Assembly: GCA_014192625.1 (NCBI GenBank)
Contig: BJHM01000032.1
Span: 1 to 43,904 of the forward strand
DNA: 43,904 nt
Reading direction: 5' to 3'
Source of the DNA: Planctomycetota bacterium
GTDB taxonomy: Bacteria > Planctomycetota > UBA1135 > UBA2386
Part shown: positions 8,984 through 18,127 of the stretch, piece by piece
Position numbering within the stretch: position 1 is the first letter of the stretch
Layout of the letters: each line of letters opens with the position of its first letter
Translations under genes and position numbers: made by a program
The notes under the pieces: model-generated
Told to the model about the DNA's origin: nothing
The model's input: only the letters and a program-made list of their open reading frames with translations
Database searches by the model: none

Positions 8984-10321
8984 ATGAATAAGCAGGGTTA
9001 CCAGCTCGATCGGCGCACGTTTCTACGCGGCACCGGCGTCGCAGTTGCCCTGCCGTTCCTGTCTGCCATGCGCCACGGCAAGCCACGCGAACCTGCGCGC
9101 CGGATGTGCTGCGTCTACTTCCCCAACGGCGCCAGCATGCCGGAAGAAAATGACGCGAAGTGGAACATGTGGCGCTGGTTTCCCAACCGCGCGGGCGCCG
9201 ATTACGAGTTTACCAACATCCTGGCTTCGCTCGCGCCATTCAGGAACCAGCTGTCGCTACTCGGCGGTCTGAGTCATCCACTGAGTCGAGAACTGCTCGG
9301 ACATCTCGCTGGTGACACGTGGCTCACCGCGGGCGATGTGCGCGGTGACGATTACCACAACCTGGTGTCGGTAGACCAAGTCGCCGCCGAAGAGCTGAAG
9401 CGTCACACCCGCTACCCGTCGCTGGTGTTCTCGACCGACGGCGGCGTTGGTTACAAATCTCGCGTATCGACGTTGTCGTTTGACCACAGCGCACGGCCGA
9501 TCCCTTCAGAGCATCATCCGCGGCGCATCTTCGAACGCTACTTCGCGCCAAACGGCGGCGCTTCCACGCCTGAGCGTCGGCAGAGTTTGCGCGAAGGCAA
9601 ACAGATCGTCGACCTCGTGCTGTTGGATAGCAAGCGCTTGGCGCGGCGACTCGGCAAACAAGATCAGGAAAAACTCGACCAGTATCTGACGTCGCTGCAT
9701 GCCGTGGAAGAGCAGGTGCGCCGCAACGAAGTGTGGCTCGATCGGCCAATGCGGGCGTTTGACAGCAGCCACATTGATCTCGATGCGGCGGCCAATGTCA
9801 ACCCGACGCAATACCTGCGCACGATGTATGACCTGCTCGCGCTTTCGCTCGAGACCGATCTCACGCGAGTCATGACCTTCATGACCGGCCGCGAAGACGG
9901 CATGGGTTTCGCCGATAATTTTCCATCGCGCGCGTTGGGTTTCAAAAGTAGCCATCACACGATCAGTCACGACGGGCACGAGGGGCATTGGGAAGAATGG
10001 GGGCGATATGACCAATGGCACGCAAACCAGTTTGCCTACTTCTTGCAGCGGCTAGCAAAAGTTGAAGACGAGCACGGCAGCTTGCTCGACACCACGATGG
10101 TGCTCTACGGCAGCTGCTGCAGCACGACGCACAATGCGCGCAACTACCCGGTGGCAGTGGTCGGCGGCAATCAACTTGGCCTGCGCCATGGCAGTTACAC
10201 GAAGTACGACGAAACGACGCCGTTCAGCAATGTATTGCTCGGCATGCTGAAGGCTCTCAAGGTGCCGGCCGAATCGTTTGCCGACAGCACCGGCAGTTTG
10301 CCGGAGATCTTTGGCGCGTAG
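8984..10321 (+). CDS. Tat-exported DUF1552 protein
   Basis: A 445-residue DUF1552 protein. The N-terminus has a twin-arginine signal, RRTFLRG at residues 10-16, followed by a hydrophobic stretch (VAVALPFL), so it is exported folded. Family patterns include CCVYFPNGAS, GDTWLTAGDV and, near the C-terminus, LLDTTMVLYGS and HGSY.KYD. DUF1552 belongs to the alkaline-phosphatase-like / DUF1501-related proteins found next to DUF1592/PSCyt genes; function unknown. It starts 10 bp after the upstream gene's stop, so the two almost certainly form an operon. Upstream in-frame codons overlap the previous gene and lack family resemblance, which supports the ATG at 8984. Confidence 0.92.
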   Translation: MNKQGYQLDRRTFLRGTGVAVALPFLSAMRHGKPREPARRMCCVYFPNGASMPEENDAKWNMWRWFPNRAGADYEFTNILASLAPFRNQLSLLGGLSHPLSRELLGHLAGDTWLTAGDVRGDDYHNLVSVDQVAAEELKRHTRYPSLVFSTDGGVGYKSRVSTLSFDHSARPIPSEHHPRRIFERYFAPNGGASTPERRQSLREGKQIVDLVLLDSKRLARRLGKQDQEKLDQYLTSLHAVEEQVRRNEVWLDRPMRAFDSSHIDLDAAANVNPTQYLRTMYDLLALSLETDLTRVMTFMTGREDGMGFADNFPSRALGFKSSHHTISHDGHEGHWEEWGRYDQWHANQFAYFLQRLAKVEDEHGSLLDTTMVLYGSCCSTTHNARNYPVAVVGGNQLGLRHGSYTKYDETTPFSNVLLGMLKALKVPAESFADSTGSLPEIFGA

Positions 10322-10382
10322 CAAAACGGCGCCCGCGGAACCCACCGTCATCATCTGCGGGTTAGCTCACTAAGGGGGTAGC

Positions 10383-11372
10383 TCACTGTTGGCCGATCCT
10401 TATCAACGCGGCCCCCGCTACACCACTTCGCCACGCGCCTTCAACTCTGCCAGCAGCGGCATAATCACCGACCGCAATCAGCTGCTGCTCGGCATCGTGC
10501 ACGCAAAGCCCTTCCTGCTCTTCTCGTTCGCATTGTGCATAGCGAAATCGGTGCGTCCGCATCGCCAATACGGCTGGCAAAGCGACGCCGAGTGCGCGCG
10601 CAAAGCTGGCGACCAACAGCGCCCCCCACGCGACCGCATCGGCGTCCCAATGTTGGTGGGCGAACGGCGCAGTGCTGTGCAGCACAAAGGTTGCAGCACC
10701 GCTACGCATCGGCTTATCGCCATCGTGCGCAACCCAACTGAGCGCCGGGTCATCGACAAACAAGCCACCGGCTGCAGGAGTGGGCATCGCTGCAAACGAC
10801 ACGACCGCACACAGGGTTGGCGCCATTTGAACTCGCGAAAAGACCGCCCGCATTGGTTCCGTTGCAGGCAACAACATCGCCGCTTGCGCAGGCGGCAACG
10901 CCAGGACCAGCGAATCGAATGGGCCATACAAAACGCCGGACGCATCGACCAACTGCCAGCCGTTTGGCTGTCGACGCGCACGCTCGATCTGGACACCTAG
11001 GCAGATCGGCATCGACAAACTCATCGCGCGCGGCAACGCAGACATCCCTGGCACGCCGCAATAGCGCACCGAGTCTGGCTGCGGGTCAGGACCAAAGGTC
11101 CCAAGCCGCAGAGTTCGAAACGGTCCCTGCCACCTTGCCACGATGTTGGCCGCAAGCAGACGATCTATGAGGGCCCGAAAGTTTGGTTCGCGCGCAGTAA
11201 AATATTGTGCGCCATGATCGGCGGTGAGCTCTGCCGATCGCCCAGTACAAACACGACCACCGGCAGCGCGCCCCTTGTCGAACACGATGACGGAGGCACC
11301 GCGATCTCGCAACGCGCACCCTGCCGCGATCCCCGCGATGCCAGCACCGATAATCGCTACTTTGACGGACAT
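10383..11372 (-). CDS. Renalase-like FAD/NAD(P)-dependent amine oxidoreductase
   Basis: A 329-residue flavoprotein. The N-terminal Rossmann fingerprint GAGIAG at residues 9-14 (VAIIGAGIAGIAAGCAL, then VIVFDKGRAAGGRV) binds the FAD ADP moiety. DHGAQYFTAR and a C-terminal FAD-contact segment (IAVGDYAAAGRVEGAWRSG) match renalase-like / COG3380 proteins. Bacterial relatives oxidise dihydronicotinamide isomers, but the substrate here cannot be read from sequence. The ATG at 11372 directly precedes the Rossmann beta-strand; an upstream in-frame start at 11453 would add 27 residues not expected for the family. It is divergent from the pyrophosphatase gene with about 190 bp between them, and convergent with the DUF1552 gene. 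Confidence 0.87.
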   Translation of the reverse strand: MSVKVAIIGAGIAGIAAGCALRDRGASVIVFDKGRAAGGRVCTGRSAELTADHGAQYFTAREPNFRALIDRLLAANIVARWQGPFRTLRLGTFGPDPQPDSVRYCGVPGMSALPRAMSLSMPICLGVQIERARRQPNGWQLVDASGVLYGPFDSLVLALPPAQAAMLLPATEPMRAVFSRVQMAPTLCAVVSFAAMPTPAAGGLFVDDPALSWVAHDGDKPMRSGAATFVLHSTAPFAHQHWDADAVAWGALLVASFARALGVALPAVLAMRTHRFRYAQCEREEQEGLCVHDAEQQLIAVGDYAAAGRVEGAWRSGVAGAALIRIGQQ

Positions 11373-11537
11373 CGAAGAACAGCTGGGTTTTCTCGCATTG
11401 GCCGCAACCGTCCACCACACCGGCAGCCAGTCAAATAATCGTTCGTCAAGCACGTTTGGATGCGGGGATCAGAGAACGGGATGCCTTCGTCGTTGCGCAA
11501 AACCTCCTGCTGGCTAGCCTTCGCGCCCAATACTAAC

Positions 11538-11554
11538 GGCGTTTTTCCGACGCC
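11538..11554 (+). other. Small hairpin just upstream of the hppA start codon
   Basis: GGCGT (11538-11542) and ACGCC (11550-11554) pair around a 7-nt loop, ending 8 nt before the ATG. No Shine-Dalgarno sequence is visible, and the hairpin occupies the place where one would lie. It may influence translation initiation; with only 5 bp it could also be chance. Confidence 0.35.
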
Positions 11555-11562
11555 CTTTTGCC

Positions 11563-13614
11563 ATGACCGAAGCCAACTTCTTGCTACTGGCCTACTGCGC
11601 CGGAGCTCTCGCAATCGTCCACGGGCTTTTGCTGACGATCTGGATCCTCAAGAAAAGCGCTGGAAACGAGCGCATGCAGGAGATCGCAACGGCGATCCAG
11701 CAGGGCGCGGCAGCGTATCTCTCGCGCCAAAACACGACGGTGGCCATTGTCGCCGCCTTCGTGGCTGCCTTGCTTTGGTGGCAACTCGGCAAGGACACGG
11801 CCATCGGCTTCATCATCGGCGCAGTATTGTCCGGCACGGCTGGCTACATCGGCATGAATGTCGCCGTACGCGCCAACGTGCGCACCGCCGAAGCCGCGCG
11901 ACTGGGCATGGGGCCGGCGTTTGGCATGGCATTCAAGGGCGGGGCGGTCACGGGACTCTTGGTGGTCGGCCTCGGCATCCTTGGCGTCGCCACGATCTGG
12001 CACACGTTTCACACGACCGCAGCACTGATCGGCCTAGGCTTTGGTGGCTCGTTGATCTCGGTGTTTGCCCGCCTCGGCGGTGGCATCTTCACCAAGGCCG
12101 CAGACGTCGGTGCTGACCTGGTAGGCAAGATTGAAGCAGGTATTCCTGAGGATGATCCGCGCAACCCTGCGGTCATCGCGGACAACGTCGGCGACAATGT
12201 TGGCGACGATGCTGGCATGGCGGCCGACCTGTTTGAGACCTACGTCGTGACTGCCGTAGCAATGATGCTGCTCGGCAAGATCCTTACCAAGACAGAGGCA
12301 ATGCCGGACGGCAACCCGGTGCTGATCACCTTCCCGCTGCTGCTCGGCGCGATCGCGATTGTTGCGAGCATCATTGGCATCTCCTGCGTGAAGGCGACCG
12401 ACAAGACCAAGAACATCATGCGGCCGATGTACCTCGGCCTTAGCGTTAGCGCGGTGATCTCGGCGATCGGCTTTTGGTTTGCGACCAACCACACGATGAT
12501 CGCCATCGGCGCGTTGCCAAAGCGAATGCTCGATGATGGCGTCAGCGCGCATAGCATCACGATCTGCTCGCTGCTCGGCATCGCCGTCACGGCGTTGCTC
12601 GTAGTGATCACCGAGTACTACACGTCAACCAAGTTTGGGCCAGTAAAGAGCATCGCCAAGGCAAGCACCACGGGCCACGGCACCAACGTGATCCAGGGAC
12701 TCGCCATCGGCATGAAGGCGACCGCCCTGCCGGTCCTCGTCATTGCCTCGGCAATCGGCATCTGCTTTATGCAGGCTGGCATCTATGGCATCGCCACCGC
12801 CGCATTTGCAATGCTGTCGATGACCGGCGTAATCATCGCGATCGACGCGTTTGGTCCGATCACCGACAACGCCGGCGGCATCGCCGAGATGGCACACATG
12901 CCAAAGGAAGTGCGTGCGATCACCGATCCGCTCGACGCCGTTGGCAATACCACGAAGGCCGTCACCAAGGGCTATGCCATCGGCAGCGCCGGCCTCGCGG
13001 CAATGGTGCTGTTTGATGCCTACATGCACGAACTCGGCGTGAAGTTTCATAAGCCGGTGATGTTCGACCTCAGCGACTACAGAGTCATCATCGGCCTGTT
13101 CCTCGGCGGCATGCTGCCGTTCGTGTTCTCGGCAATGTCGATGGAGGCGGTCGGCAAGGCTGCTGGCTGCGTAGTCGATGAAGTGCGCCGTCAGTTCCGC
13201 GAGATCAAGGGCATCATGGAAGGCACGGCCAAGCCCGACTACAAGCGGGCGGTCGACATCGTCACCACCGCCGCGCTGCGCGAGATGATCGTGCCGGCAC
13301 TGATCCCCGTGCTCACGCCGTTGATCGTCGGCCTTTGGCTCGGCAAAGAAGCGCTCGGCGGACTCTTGATCGGCTCCATTCTGACCGGCCTGTTCGTCGC
13401 ACTGCAAATGACGACGGGTGGCGGGGCATGGGACAACGCCAAAAAATACATCGAGCTAGGCAACTACGGCGGCAAGGGCAGCGATGCGCACAAGGCGGCG
13501 GTGACCGGCGACACGGTTGGCGATCCTTACAAGGACACTGCCGGCCCAGCGATCAACCCGATGATCAAGATCTTGAACATCGTGGCAATTCTGCTGATCC
13601 CGTTCCTGCACTGA
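11563..13614 (+). CDS. hppA: Membrane-bound K+-independent proton-translocating pyrophosphatase
   Basis: A 683-residue polytopic membrane protein that couples PPi hydrolysis to cation transport, normally H+ pumping. The hallmark active-site loop is intact ([20 protein letters not shown], then [19 protein letters not shown]), as are the EYYT segment and the C-terminal [14 protein letters not shown] motif. The determinant [10 protein letters not shown] has Lys at residue 465 and Thr three residues later, the signature of the K+-independent class. The family is usually about 660-770 residues, so this is full length. It stands alone, divergent from a flavoprotein gene, and is followed by structured non-coding DNA. 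It would recover energy from biosynthetic PPi. Confidence 0.95.
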   Translation: MTEANFLLLAYCAGALAIVHGLLLTIWILKKSAGNERMQEIATAIQQGAAAYLSRQNTTVAIVAAFVAALLWWQLGKDTAIGFIIGAVLSGTAGYIGMNVAVRANVRTAEAARLGMGPAFGMAFKGGAVTGLLVVGLGILGVATIWHTFHTTAALIGLGFGGSLISVFARLGGGIFTKAADVGADLVGKIEAGIPEDDPRNPAVIADNVGDNVGDDAGMAADLFETYVVTAVAMMLLGKILTKTEAMPDGNPVLITFPLLLGAIAIVASIIGISCVKATDKTKNIMRPMYLGLSVSAVISAIGFWFATNHTMIAIGALPKRMLDDGVSAHSITICSLLGIAVTALLVVITEYYTSTKFGPVKSIAKASTTGHGTNVIQGLAIGMKATALPVLVIASAIGICFMQAGIYGIATAAFAMLSMTGVIIAIDAFGPITDNAGGIAEMAHMPKEVRAITDPLDAVGNTTKAVTKGYAIGSAGLAAMVLFDAYMHELGVKFHKPVMFDLSDYRVIIGLFLGGMLPFVFSAMSMEAVGKAAGCVVDEVRRQFREIKGIMEGTAKPDYKRAVDIVTTAALREMIVPALIPVLTPLIVGLWLGKEALGGLLIGSILTGLFVALQMTTGGGAWDNAKKYIELGNYGGKGSDAHKAAVTGDTVGDPYKDTAGPAINPMIKILNIVAILLIPFLH

Positions 13615-13636
13615 TCCAGCCGACTTCGGGCCACAG

Positions 13637-13685
13637 GCGGTCCGCGATGCTGGCAAGGCGTTCGCTTTGCTAGCAAGTTGACCGC
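13637..13685. other. Two-tier inverted-repeat structure downstream of hppA
   Basis: An 11-bp stem (13649-13659 with 13664-13674, two G-U pairs if transcribed rightward) closes a GTTC tetraloop. It is enclosed by an outer 6-bp inverted repeat, GCGGTC (13637-13642) and GACCGC (13680-13685). No T-run follows, so it is not a textbook intrinsic terminator; it may protect the hppA 3' end or be a structured RNA. A further AGGCG/CGCCT hairpin lies at 13714-13730. The whole 13615-13910 stretch has no convincing gene. Confidence 0.5.
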
Positions 13686-13910
13686 AGTGCGAGCAACACT
13701 TTCGCCCAGTGCTAGGCGGCCCGAACGCCTGCCGTTCTGCCGCCACATTGGGGCTTTACTAGGGGCCACTAGTTTGTGCGCAGTAAACTCTGCCGCTCAC
13801 TCCGCCTGCGTTCACTCATTTGGGGCTTTGGCCGGCTAAGTTTGGGGCCGCCGCCCTGCGAGTCGCCAGTAACAGCAACGTGGCGGCGCAAAACGAACCG
13901 GCCAGCGGGG

Positions 13911-14000
13911 CACACCCAGCGCGCGGAGCACACCCAGCGCGCGGAGCACACCCAGCGCGCGGAGCACACCCAGCGCGCGGAGCACAGCCAGCGCGCGGCT
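13911..14000. repeat. Five tandem copies of an 18-bp GC-rich repeat
   Basis: The unit CACACCCAGCGCGCGGAG occurs at 13911, 13929, 13947, 13965 and 13983; the last copy has three changes and overlaps the first two plus-strand bases of the stop codon of the minus-strand zinc-ribbon gene. Each unit contains the palindrome GCGCGC. Read on the minus strand in frame after the TAG stop, each 18-bp unit encodes Pro-Arg-Ala-Gly-Cys-Ala, so the array may be a former or read-through C-terminal extension. Confidence 0.9.
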
Positions 14001-15219
14001 ACTTCTTGCCAGCGTCCTTGGCGTCGCCGTCGTCGAGTTCGGCGTCTTTCTTGGCCCTGCGCTTCACGATGTATTCGTCGAACTTCGCCTTTGTCGGCCA
14101 CTGGGCTAATGCGCCAGCAATCCAGCGTTCGACCGTCAAAGCATCCCATTGCGCAATGCGCGGGTCGATTTTGCCCGAATCAGGTCCGGCCTCGACAGGC
14201 ACGAATCCCGTGTTGATGCCCATCGTGAGATTGGACAGCGTCATGTTGAGCTGGTTTGCCATCACCAGGCTGTCGTAGTCCCGGTAGTTGATCTCGCGCA
14301 GCGTGTTGATCAGGAAGAACAATGCCGGAAATCCCATCGCCTCCATTTTGCGCAGCGCGCGACCGGTGCGCGCCCCACCACCGCCGTCCTTCGCCTCCGT
14401 GAACAAATCCGCGAGCGCCTTCTGCTGCACAACCGTGATCTCATCTGGATAGGCCAGCGGCTTTGTCGCCTTCTGCACATCCAGCACTTGATCGAGCGAC
14501 TTGATCGCAATCTTCTGCCACGCGTCAAGGTCCTTCAGCACGAGCTTCTCACGCTCTTCCGCAAGGGCATCCTTCACCGGTTTGCCGCCACTGGCCGGCG
14601 CACTGGCCGGAGCACTGGCCGGCTTTGCAGCAGGCGCGTTCACTGGGCTTGCCTTTGGGTTACCCTGATCTTGGGGAGCCGGGTCTTTGGCGCTAGGCGA
14701 ACCTGGCTTTGCGGCTACTGCCAACGGAGAACTCGGGCCGTCATCAGCCACCGGCTTCTTTTTGGCAACGGCTGCCACCGGGGTTGGCTTTGACTCAGCC
14801 GGCTTCGCGGACGCTTCCGCGACGGGCAGCTTGGCCGACTTCTTTGCCTCCTTATCTCCGCCGCCCATCATCAACACCGCGACGACCACCACTGCTGCCG
14901 CAGCGCCGATGCCGCCAAAGATCAACGGCTTGTTGCTCTTTGCCGGTGCTTCCTGCGCCTCGCGCGGGGCACGCGCCTCGCGTGGCTGCCGGGTCGCTGT
15001 GCGCGGACTGCCGCTGGCTTTAGGCGCAGACCTTGGCGATGCGGGTCGCGCACTAGCTGGCCGGGCGGCCGCCGCAACCGGCTGGGCTGCACTGTTGCGC
15101 TGTGCAGCCACATCGATCGAGCTGCCGCATTGTTTGCACTTTGCAGAGGAACCAGTGAACGTTTCCGGCAGCCGATACTTGACGCCGCAGTTGTCGCAGA
15201 CGATTTGAAGAAGGGGCAT
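13999..15219 (-). CDS. Zinc-ribbon, single-TM protein with Ala/Pro-rich linker
   Basis: A 406-residue protein. The N-terminus carries a four-cysteine zinc ribbon (VCDNCGVKYRLPETF, then CKQCGSSIDV; MJ0042-like). A basic Ala/Pro/Arg-rich linker follows, then one membrane helix at about residues 102-120 (GGIGAAAAVVVVAVLMMGGG), a long Ala/Pro/Lys-rich segment and a C-terminal folded domain (about 270-395) I do not recognise. The zinc ribbon is clearly related to that of the protein at 36207. The ATG at 15219 has GGAG about 13 nt upstream and puts the ribbon at the N-terminus. The TAG stop abuts 18-bp repeats that stay open in frame to a TGA at 13816. It is divergent from the nuo operon. Function unknown. 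Confidence 0.8.
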   Translation of the reverse strand: MPLLQIVCDNCGVKYRLPETFTGSSAKCKQCGSSIDVAAQRNSAAQPVAAAARPASARPASPRSAPKASGSPRTATRQPREARAPREAQEAPAKSNKPLIFGGIGAAAAVVVVAVLMMGGGDKEAKKSAKLPVAEASAKPAESKPTPVAAVAKKKPVADDGPSSPLAVAAKPGSPSAKDPAPQDQGNPKASPVNAPAAKPASAPASAPASGGKPVKDALAEEREKLVLKDLDAWQKIAIKSLDQVLDVQKATKPLAYPDEITVVQQKALADLFTEAKDGGGGARTGRALRKMEAMGFPALFFLINTLREINYRDYDSLVMANQLNMTLSNLTMGINTGFVPVEAGPDSGKIDPRIAQWDALTVERWIAGALAQWPTKAKFDEYIVKRRAKKDAELDDGDAKDAGKK

Positions 15220-15475
15220 GTGGTCTGAAGCTCCGAGAGAAGAAAACACGATTGCGGTTGCCGATCGCCATGCGCTGCTATTGCGAGCGCCAGCTAAATC
15301 AGTGCACGAGAACCAACGGGGATAGAAGGTAAGGTGATATTGCCAAGAGTGTCAACCAGAGGCCGTGCAGCAGGCAGATTGCCGCCATGGGAAGCACCAG
15401 TGACAACGCAAGTTCCATGCATTGTCTTCGTTGAGCCTTTGCCTGCTGGTCGCTACGCTCCTCCCCCCATCACCC

Positions 15476-15829
15476 GTGTCCGAATACCTTTCACTCGTTT
15501 TGTATCTGCTCGTCGTGCTCGCCATCCCGGTTGGCATTTCGTGCATCGCTGGTCGGTTGGCGCCGCACAAGCCAAACGTCAACAAGGGGAAGCCCTACGA
15601 GTGCGGCGTGTCCGAGCCGTTTGCCAACCAGACGCGCTGGCCGGTGCGCTTTGCACTCGTCGCGATGCTGTTCCTGATCTTTGATGTGGAGGCTTTGTTC
15701 TTTTATCCATGGGCCGTAGCACTGCGCGAACTGGGCGTTGCCGGACTGTTCTACATAGCTTCATTCTTCGCCGTGCTCGGCACGGGTTACCTGTATGCAC
15801 GCAATCGTGGCGCGCTGCAGTGGAAGTGA
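15476..15829 (+). CDS. nuoA: NADH-quinone oxidoreductase subunit A
   Basis: A 118-residue, three-helix membrane subunit of complex I, located at the quinone-site end of the membrane arm. Diagnostic segments are [11 protein letters not shown], in the loop after helix 1, and [16 protein letters not shown], containing the conserved Asp/Glu pair of helix 2. I chose the GTG at 15476 because [12 protein letters not shown] begins directly before helix 1 and gives the family's usual length; no ATG is available and no clear ribosome site is seen. It opens a twelve-gene operon; its stop lies 28 bp before nuoB. The roughly 255-bp region upstream, shared with the divergent zinc-ribbon gene, should hold the operon promoter. 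Confidence 0.92.
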   Translation: MSEYLSLVLYLLVVLAIPVGISCIAGRLAPHKPNVNKGKPYECGVSEPFANQTRWPVRFALVAMLFLIFDVEALFFYPWAVALRELGVAGLFYIASFFAVLGTGYLYARNRGALQWK

Positions 15830-15857
15830 TCTTCGACAATCTCGTGCAGGTGTAGCC

Positions 15858-16364
15858 ATGGACTCGACAAATCGTGATTTGAACTCCCCGCCACCAATTG
15901 TGATGGATGGCAAAGAAGGCGGACTTGGGTGGGCGCTCAGCCGGCTCAAGGATTGGAGTCGCGAACAGTCCATGTGGCCTGCGACCTTTGGCCTCGCCTG
16001 CTGCGCGATCGAGATGATGGCGACGGCGGCTGGCCGTTTTGACCTCGCGCGTTTTGGCATGGAGGTCTATCGCGCTTCTCCGCGCCAGAGTGACCTGTTG
16101 ATTGTCTCAGGCCGGCTGTCCAAAAAAATGGCGCCCGTCGTGCGCGAACTTTACGACCAAATGCCTGACCCCAAGTGGGTCATCTCGATGGGCGATTGCG
16201 CGTCGTGTGGCGGCATCTTCAACAACTACGCGATCGTTCAGGGTGTCGATAAAATAATCCCCGTCGATGTCTATGTGCCCGGCTGCCCGCCGCGCCCCGA
16301 AGCCTTGATCGACGGCATCCTCAAGTTGCAACAACGCGTCGCCAACGGGCACCGCCGCACATGA
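15858..16364 (+). CDS. nuoB: NADH-quinone oxidoreductase subunit B
   Basis: A 168-residue peripheral-arm subunit that carries cluster N2, the last [4Fe-4S] centre before quinone. The ligands are visible: the tandem cysteines in [10 protein letters not shown], the Cys of GDCASCGG and the Cys of [31 protein letters not shown] is also typical. The ATG at 15858 has AGGTG about 9 nt upstream and yields a standard length. Its stop overlaps the nuoC start (ATGA), implying translational coupling. Confidence 0.96.
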   Translation: MDSTNRDLNSPPPIVMDGKEGGLGWALSRLKDWSREQSMWPATFGLACCAIEMMATAAGRFDLARFGMEVYRASPRQSDLLIVSGRLSKKMAPVVRELYDQMPDPKWVISMGDCASCGGIFNNYAIVQGVDKIIPVDVYVPGCPPRPEALIDGILKLQQRVANGHRRT

Positions 16365-16900
16365 GCTTTGAGCCAACCGACAGCGCCGCTGCGAAGGCGG
16401 GCAACCCGTCGAACCCGCAACGGTTGCCAACTGCACTACAAGCTGATTTGGCTGCGGCCTTCCCGCAGCTGGAGCGCGGGGAAACCCGCGACGGCACGAC
16501 TTGGCTGCGCGTCGCAATGCCGCAACTGATCGACTTGGCAACGTGGGTAAAGGCGCGCGGGTTTGTGCGCTTTCTCGATTGCACGGTGGTCGATGAGCCG
16601 AGCCGCGCCGACCGCTTCGAACTAAACTATCTGCTCTACTCGATGGCCGAGCATTGCTGGCTCCGGATCAAAACGCGCTCGCTTGGCGAAGCTCCGTCCA
16701 TGACTTCGTTATTCGCCGCAGCAGACTGGTACGAGCGGGAAGTATTCGACCTGTTCGGCGTGTGCTTTGTCGGTCATCCCAATCTTCGCCGCATCCTGTT
16801 GCCCGACGATTTCGAAGGACCAGCACCGCTGCGCCGCGACGTGCCGATCGGCAGCGAACCCGTCGACTTCACTGTCACCCGCGAACTTTACGGCACCTGA
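16361..16900 (+). CDS. nuoC: NADH-quinone oxidoreductase subunit C
   Basis: A 179-residue, 30-kDa-type subunit of the connecting module that packs against NuoD. The best match is the family signature in the C-terminal half: [20 protein letters not shown], followed by [19 protein letters not shown]. The N-terminal 40 residues are variable, as usual. It is separate from NuoD, unlike the NuoCD fusion of enterobacteria. Its start overlaps nuoB by four bases and its stop shares one base with the nuoD start. Confidence 0.93.
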   Translation: MSFEPTDSAAAKAGNPSNPQRLPTALQADLAAAFPQLERGETRDGTTWLRVAMPQLIDLATWVKARGFVRFLDCTVVDEPSRADRFELNYLLYSMAEHCWLRIKTRSLGEAPSMTSLFAAADWYEREVFDLFGVCFVGHPNLRRILLPDDFEGPAPLRRDVPIGSEPVDFTVTRELYGT

Positions 16901-18123
16901 TGTCCCGCCAAGTGAGTTCATCATTGCCCGCTGCCAATAGCACCAAAGCTCCGCTAATCAGCAACACGCTGCACATCAACATGGGGCCGCAGCATCCGTC
17001 CACGCACGGTGTGCTGCGCCTCGAACTCGAACTGGACGGCGAGGTTGTCGTCTCGTGCAAGCCGGTGATCGGCTATCTGCACACTGGCATCGAGAAGACG
17101 ATGGAGGCGCGCAACTGGATGCATGCGGTGCCATGCACAGACCGGATTGATTACCTAAACCCGCTAGGCAACAACCTCGCATTTGCGCTTTCGGTTGAAG
17201 CATTGTTCGCGTGCCAGATCCCCGAGCGAGCACAGGTTGGCCGCGTGCTGCTCGCCGAGTTGACCCGGATCAACAGTCACCTCGTCTGGGTTGGCACCGG
17301 CGCTATGGACCTCGGTGCTTTGACGATCTTCTTTTATTGCATGCGCGAACGTGAAGGCATCCTCGATCTGTTCGAGGAGCTCACCGGCCAACGCATGATG
17401 ACCTCGTTTATCAGGCCAGGTGGATTGGCAGACGACATGAGCCCCGAGTGGCTCACCCGCTGCAAGCTGTTCGTCGACTCGATGCCTGGCTACATCGACG
17501 AATACGAAGCACTGCTAAGCAAGAACCCGATCTTCTTGGAGCGCATGAGCGGAATCGGCATCCTGCGGGCCGGGGACGCGATTGCACTCGGCGTGTCAGG
17601 CCCGCTGCTGCGCGCCGCAGGCATCGCGCATGACGTGCGCAAGGTGCACCCATACTGCGGCTACGAAAACTACACGTTTGATGTGCCGACCAGCCAAACC
17701 GCCGACTGCCTCGGCCGCTACCACGTCCGAATCGCCGAAATGCGTGAGAGCGTGAAGATCTGCCAGCAAGCATTGCGGATCATGCCCAGTGGCCCCGTTC
17801 GCACCAGCAATCGCAAGGTGATGCCACCCCCGCGCAGCGAGTTTCAGCATTCGATGGAAGCCTTGATCCACCACTTCAAGCTCTACACCGAAGGTCAACG
17901 GCCACCCATCGGCGAGGCCTATGTCGCCGTTGAATCACCGCGCGGAGAACTCGGCTTTTATGTCGTCAGCGATGGCAGCAGTAAGCCAGTGCGCATCCAT
18001 GAACGCGGCCCGTCGTTTGCCAACTTGCAGGCCATCGAACTGATGTGCAAGGGCGGCCTCTTGGCCGACCTTGTCGCGGTGATCGCCAGCATTGATCCGA
18101 TCATGGGCGAAGTGGACCGCTGA
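16900..18123 (+). CDS. nuoD: NADH-quinone oxidoreductase subunit D
   Basis: A 407-residue, 49-kDa-type subunit that lines the quinone cavity together with NuoB and is evolutionarily related to the [NiFe]-hydrogenase large subunit. Clear signatures are NMGPQHPSTHGVLRLELELD at the N-terminus, GYLHTGIEKTMEAR, YCMREREGILDLFEELTGQRM and the C-terminal DPIMGEVDR. The quinone-contacting His of the QHPSTHG loop is present. The ATG at 16900 overlaps the nuoC stop (TGATG) and adds a short variable leader before the conserved block. The length is normal for the family. Confidence 0.96.
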   Translation: MSRQVSSSLPAANSTKAPLISNTLHINMGPQHPSTHGVLRLELELDGEVVVSCKPVIGYLHTGIEKTMEARNWMHAVPCTDRIDYLNPLGNNLAFALSVEALFACQIPERAQVGRVLLAELTRINSHLVWVGTGAMDLGALTIFFYCMREREGILDLFEELTGQRMMTSFIRPGGLADDMSPEWLTRCKLFVDSMPGYIDEYEALLSKNPIFLERMSGIGILRAGDAIALGVSGPLLRAAGIAHDVRKVHPYCGYENYTFDVPTSQTADCLGRYHVRIAEMRESVKICQQALRIMPSGPVRTSNRKVMPPPRSEFQHSMEALIHHFKLYTEGQRPPIGEAYVAVESPRGELGFYVVSDGSSKPVRIHERGPSFANLQAIELMCKGGLLADLVAVIASIDPIMGEVDR

Positions 18124-18127
18124 GCAG

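Noticed and set aside
10363-10387. Direct repeat TAGCTCACT, twice, between the DUF1552 and renalase-like genes
   Set aside because: Short 9-bp duplication overlapping a stop codon; no insertion-sequence ends or other sign of a mobile element.
12625-13407. 260-codon minus-strand frame opposite hppA
   Set aside because: His/Asp/Arg-rich antisense of the conserved pyrophosphatase; no independent support.
13911-14000. CRISPR array
   Set aside because: Units are directly adjacent with no spacers and are only 18 bp; it is a simple tandem repeat.
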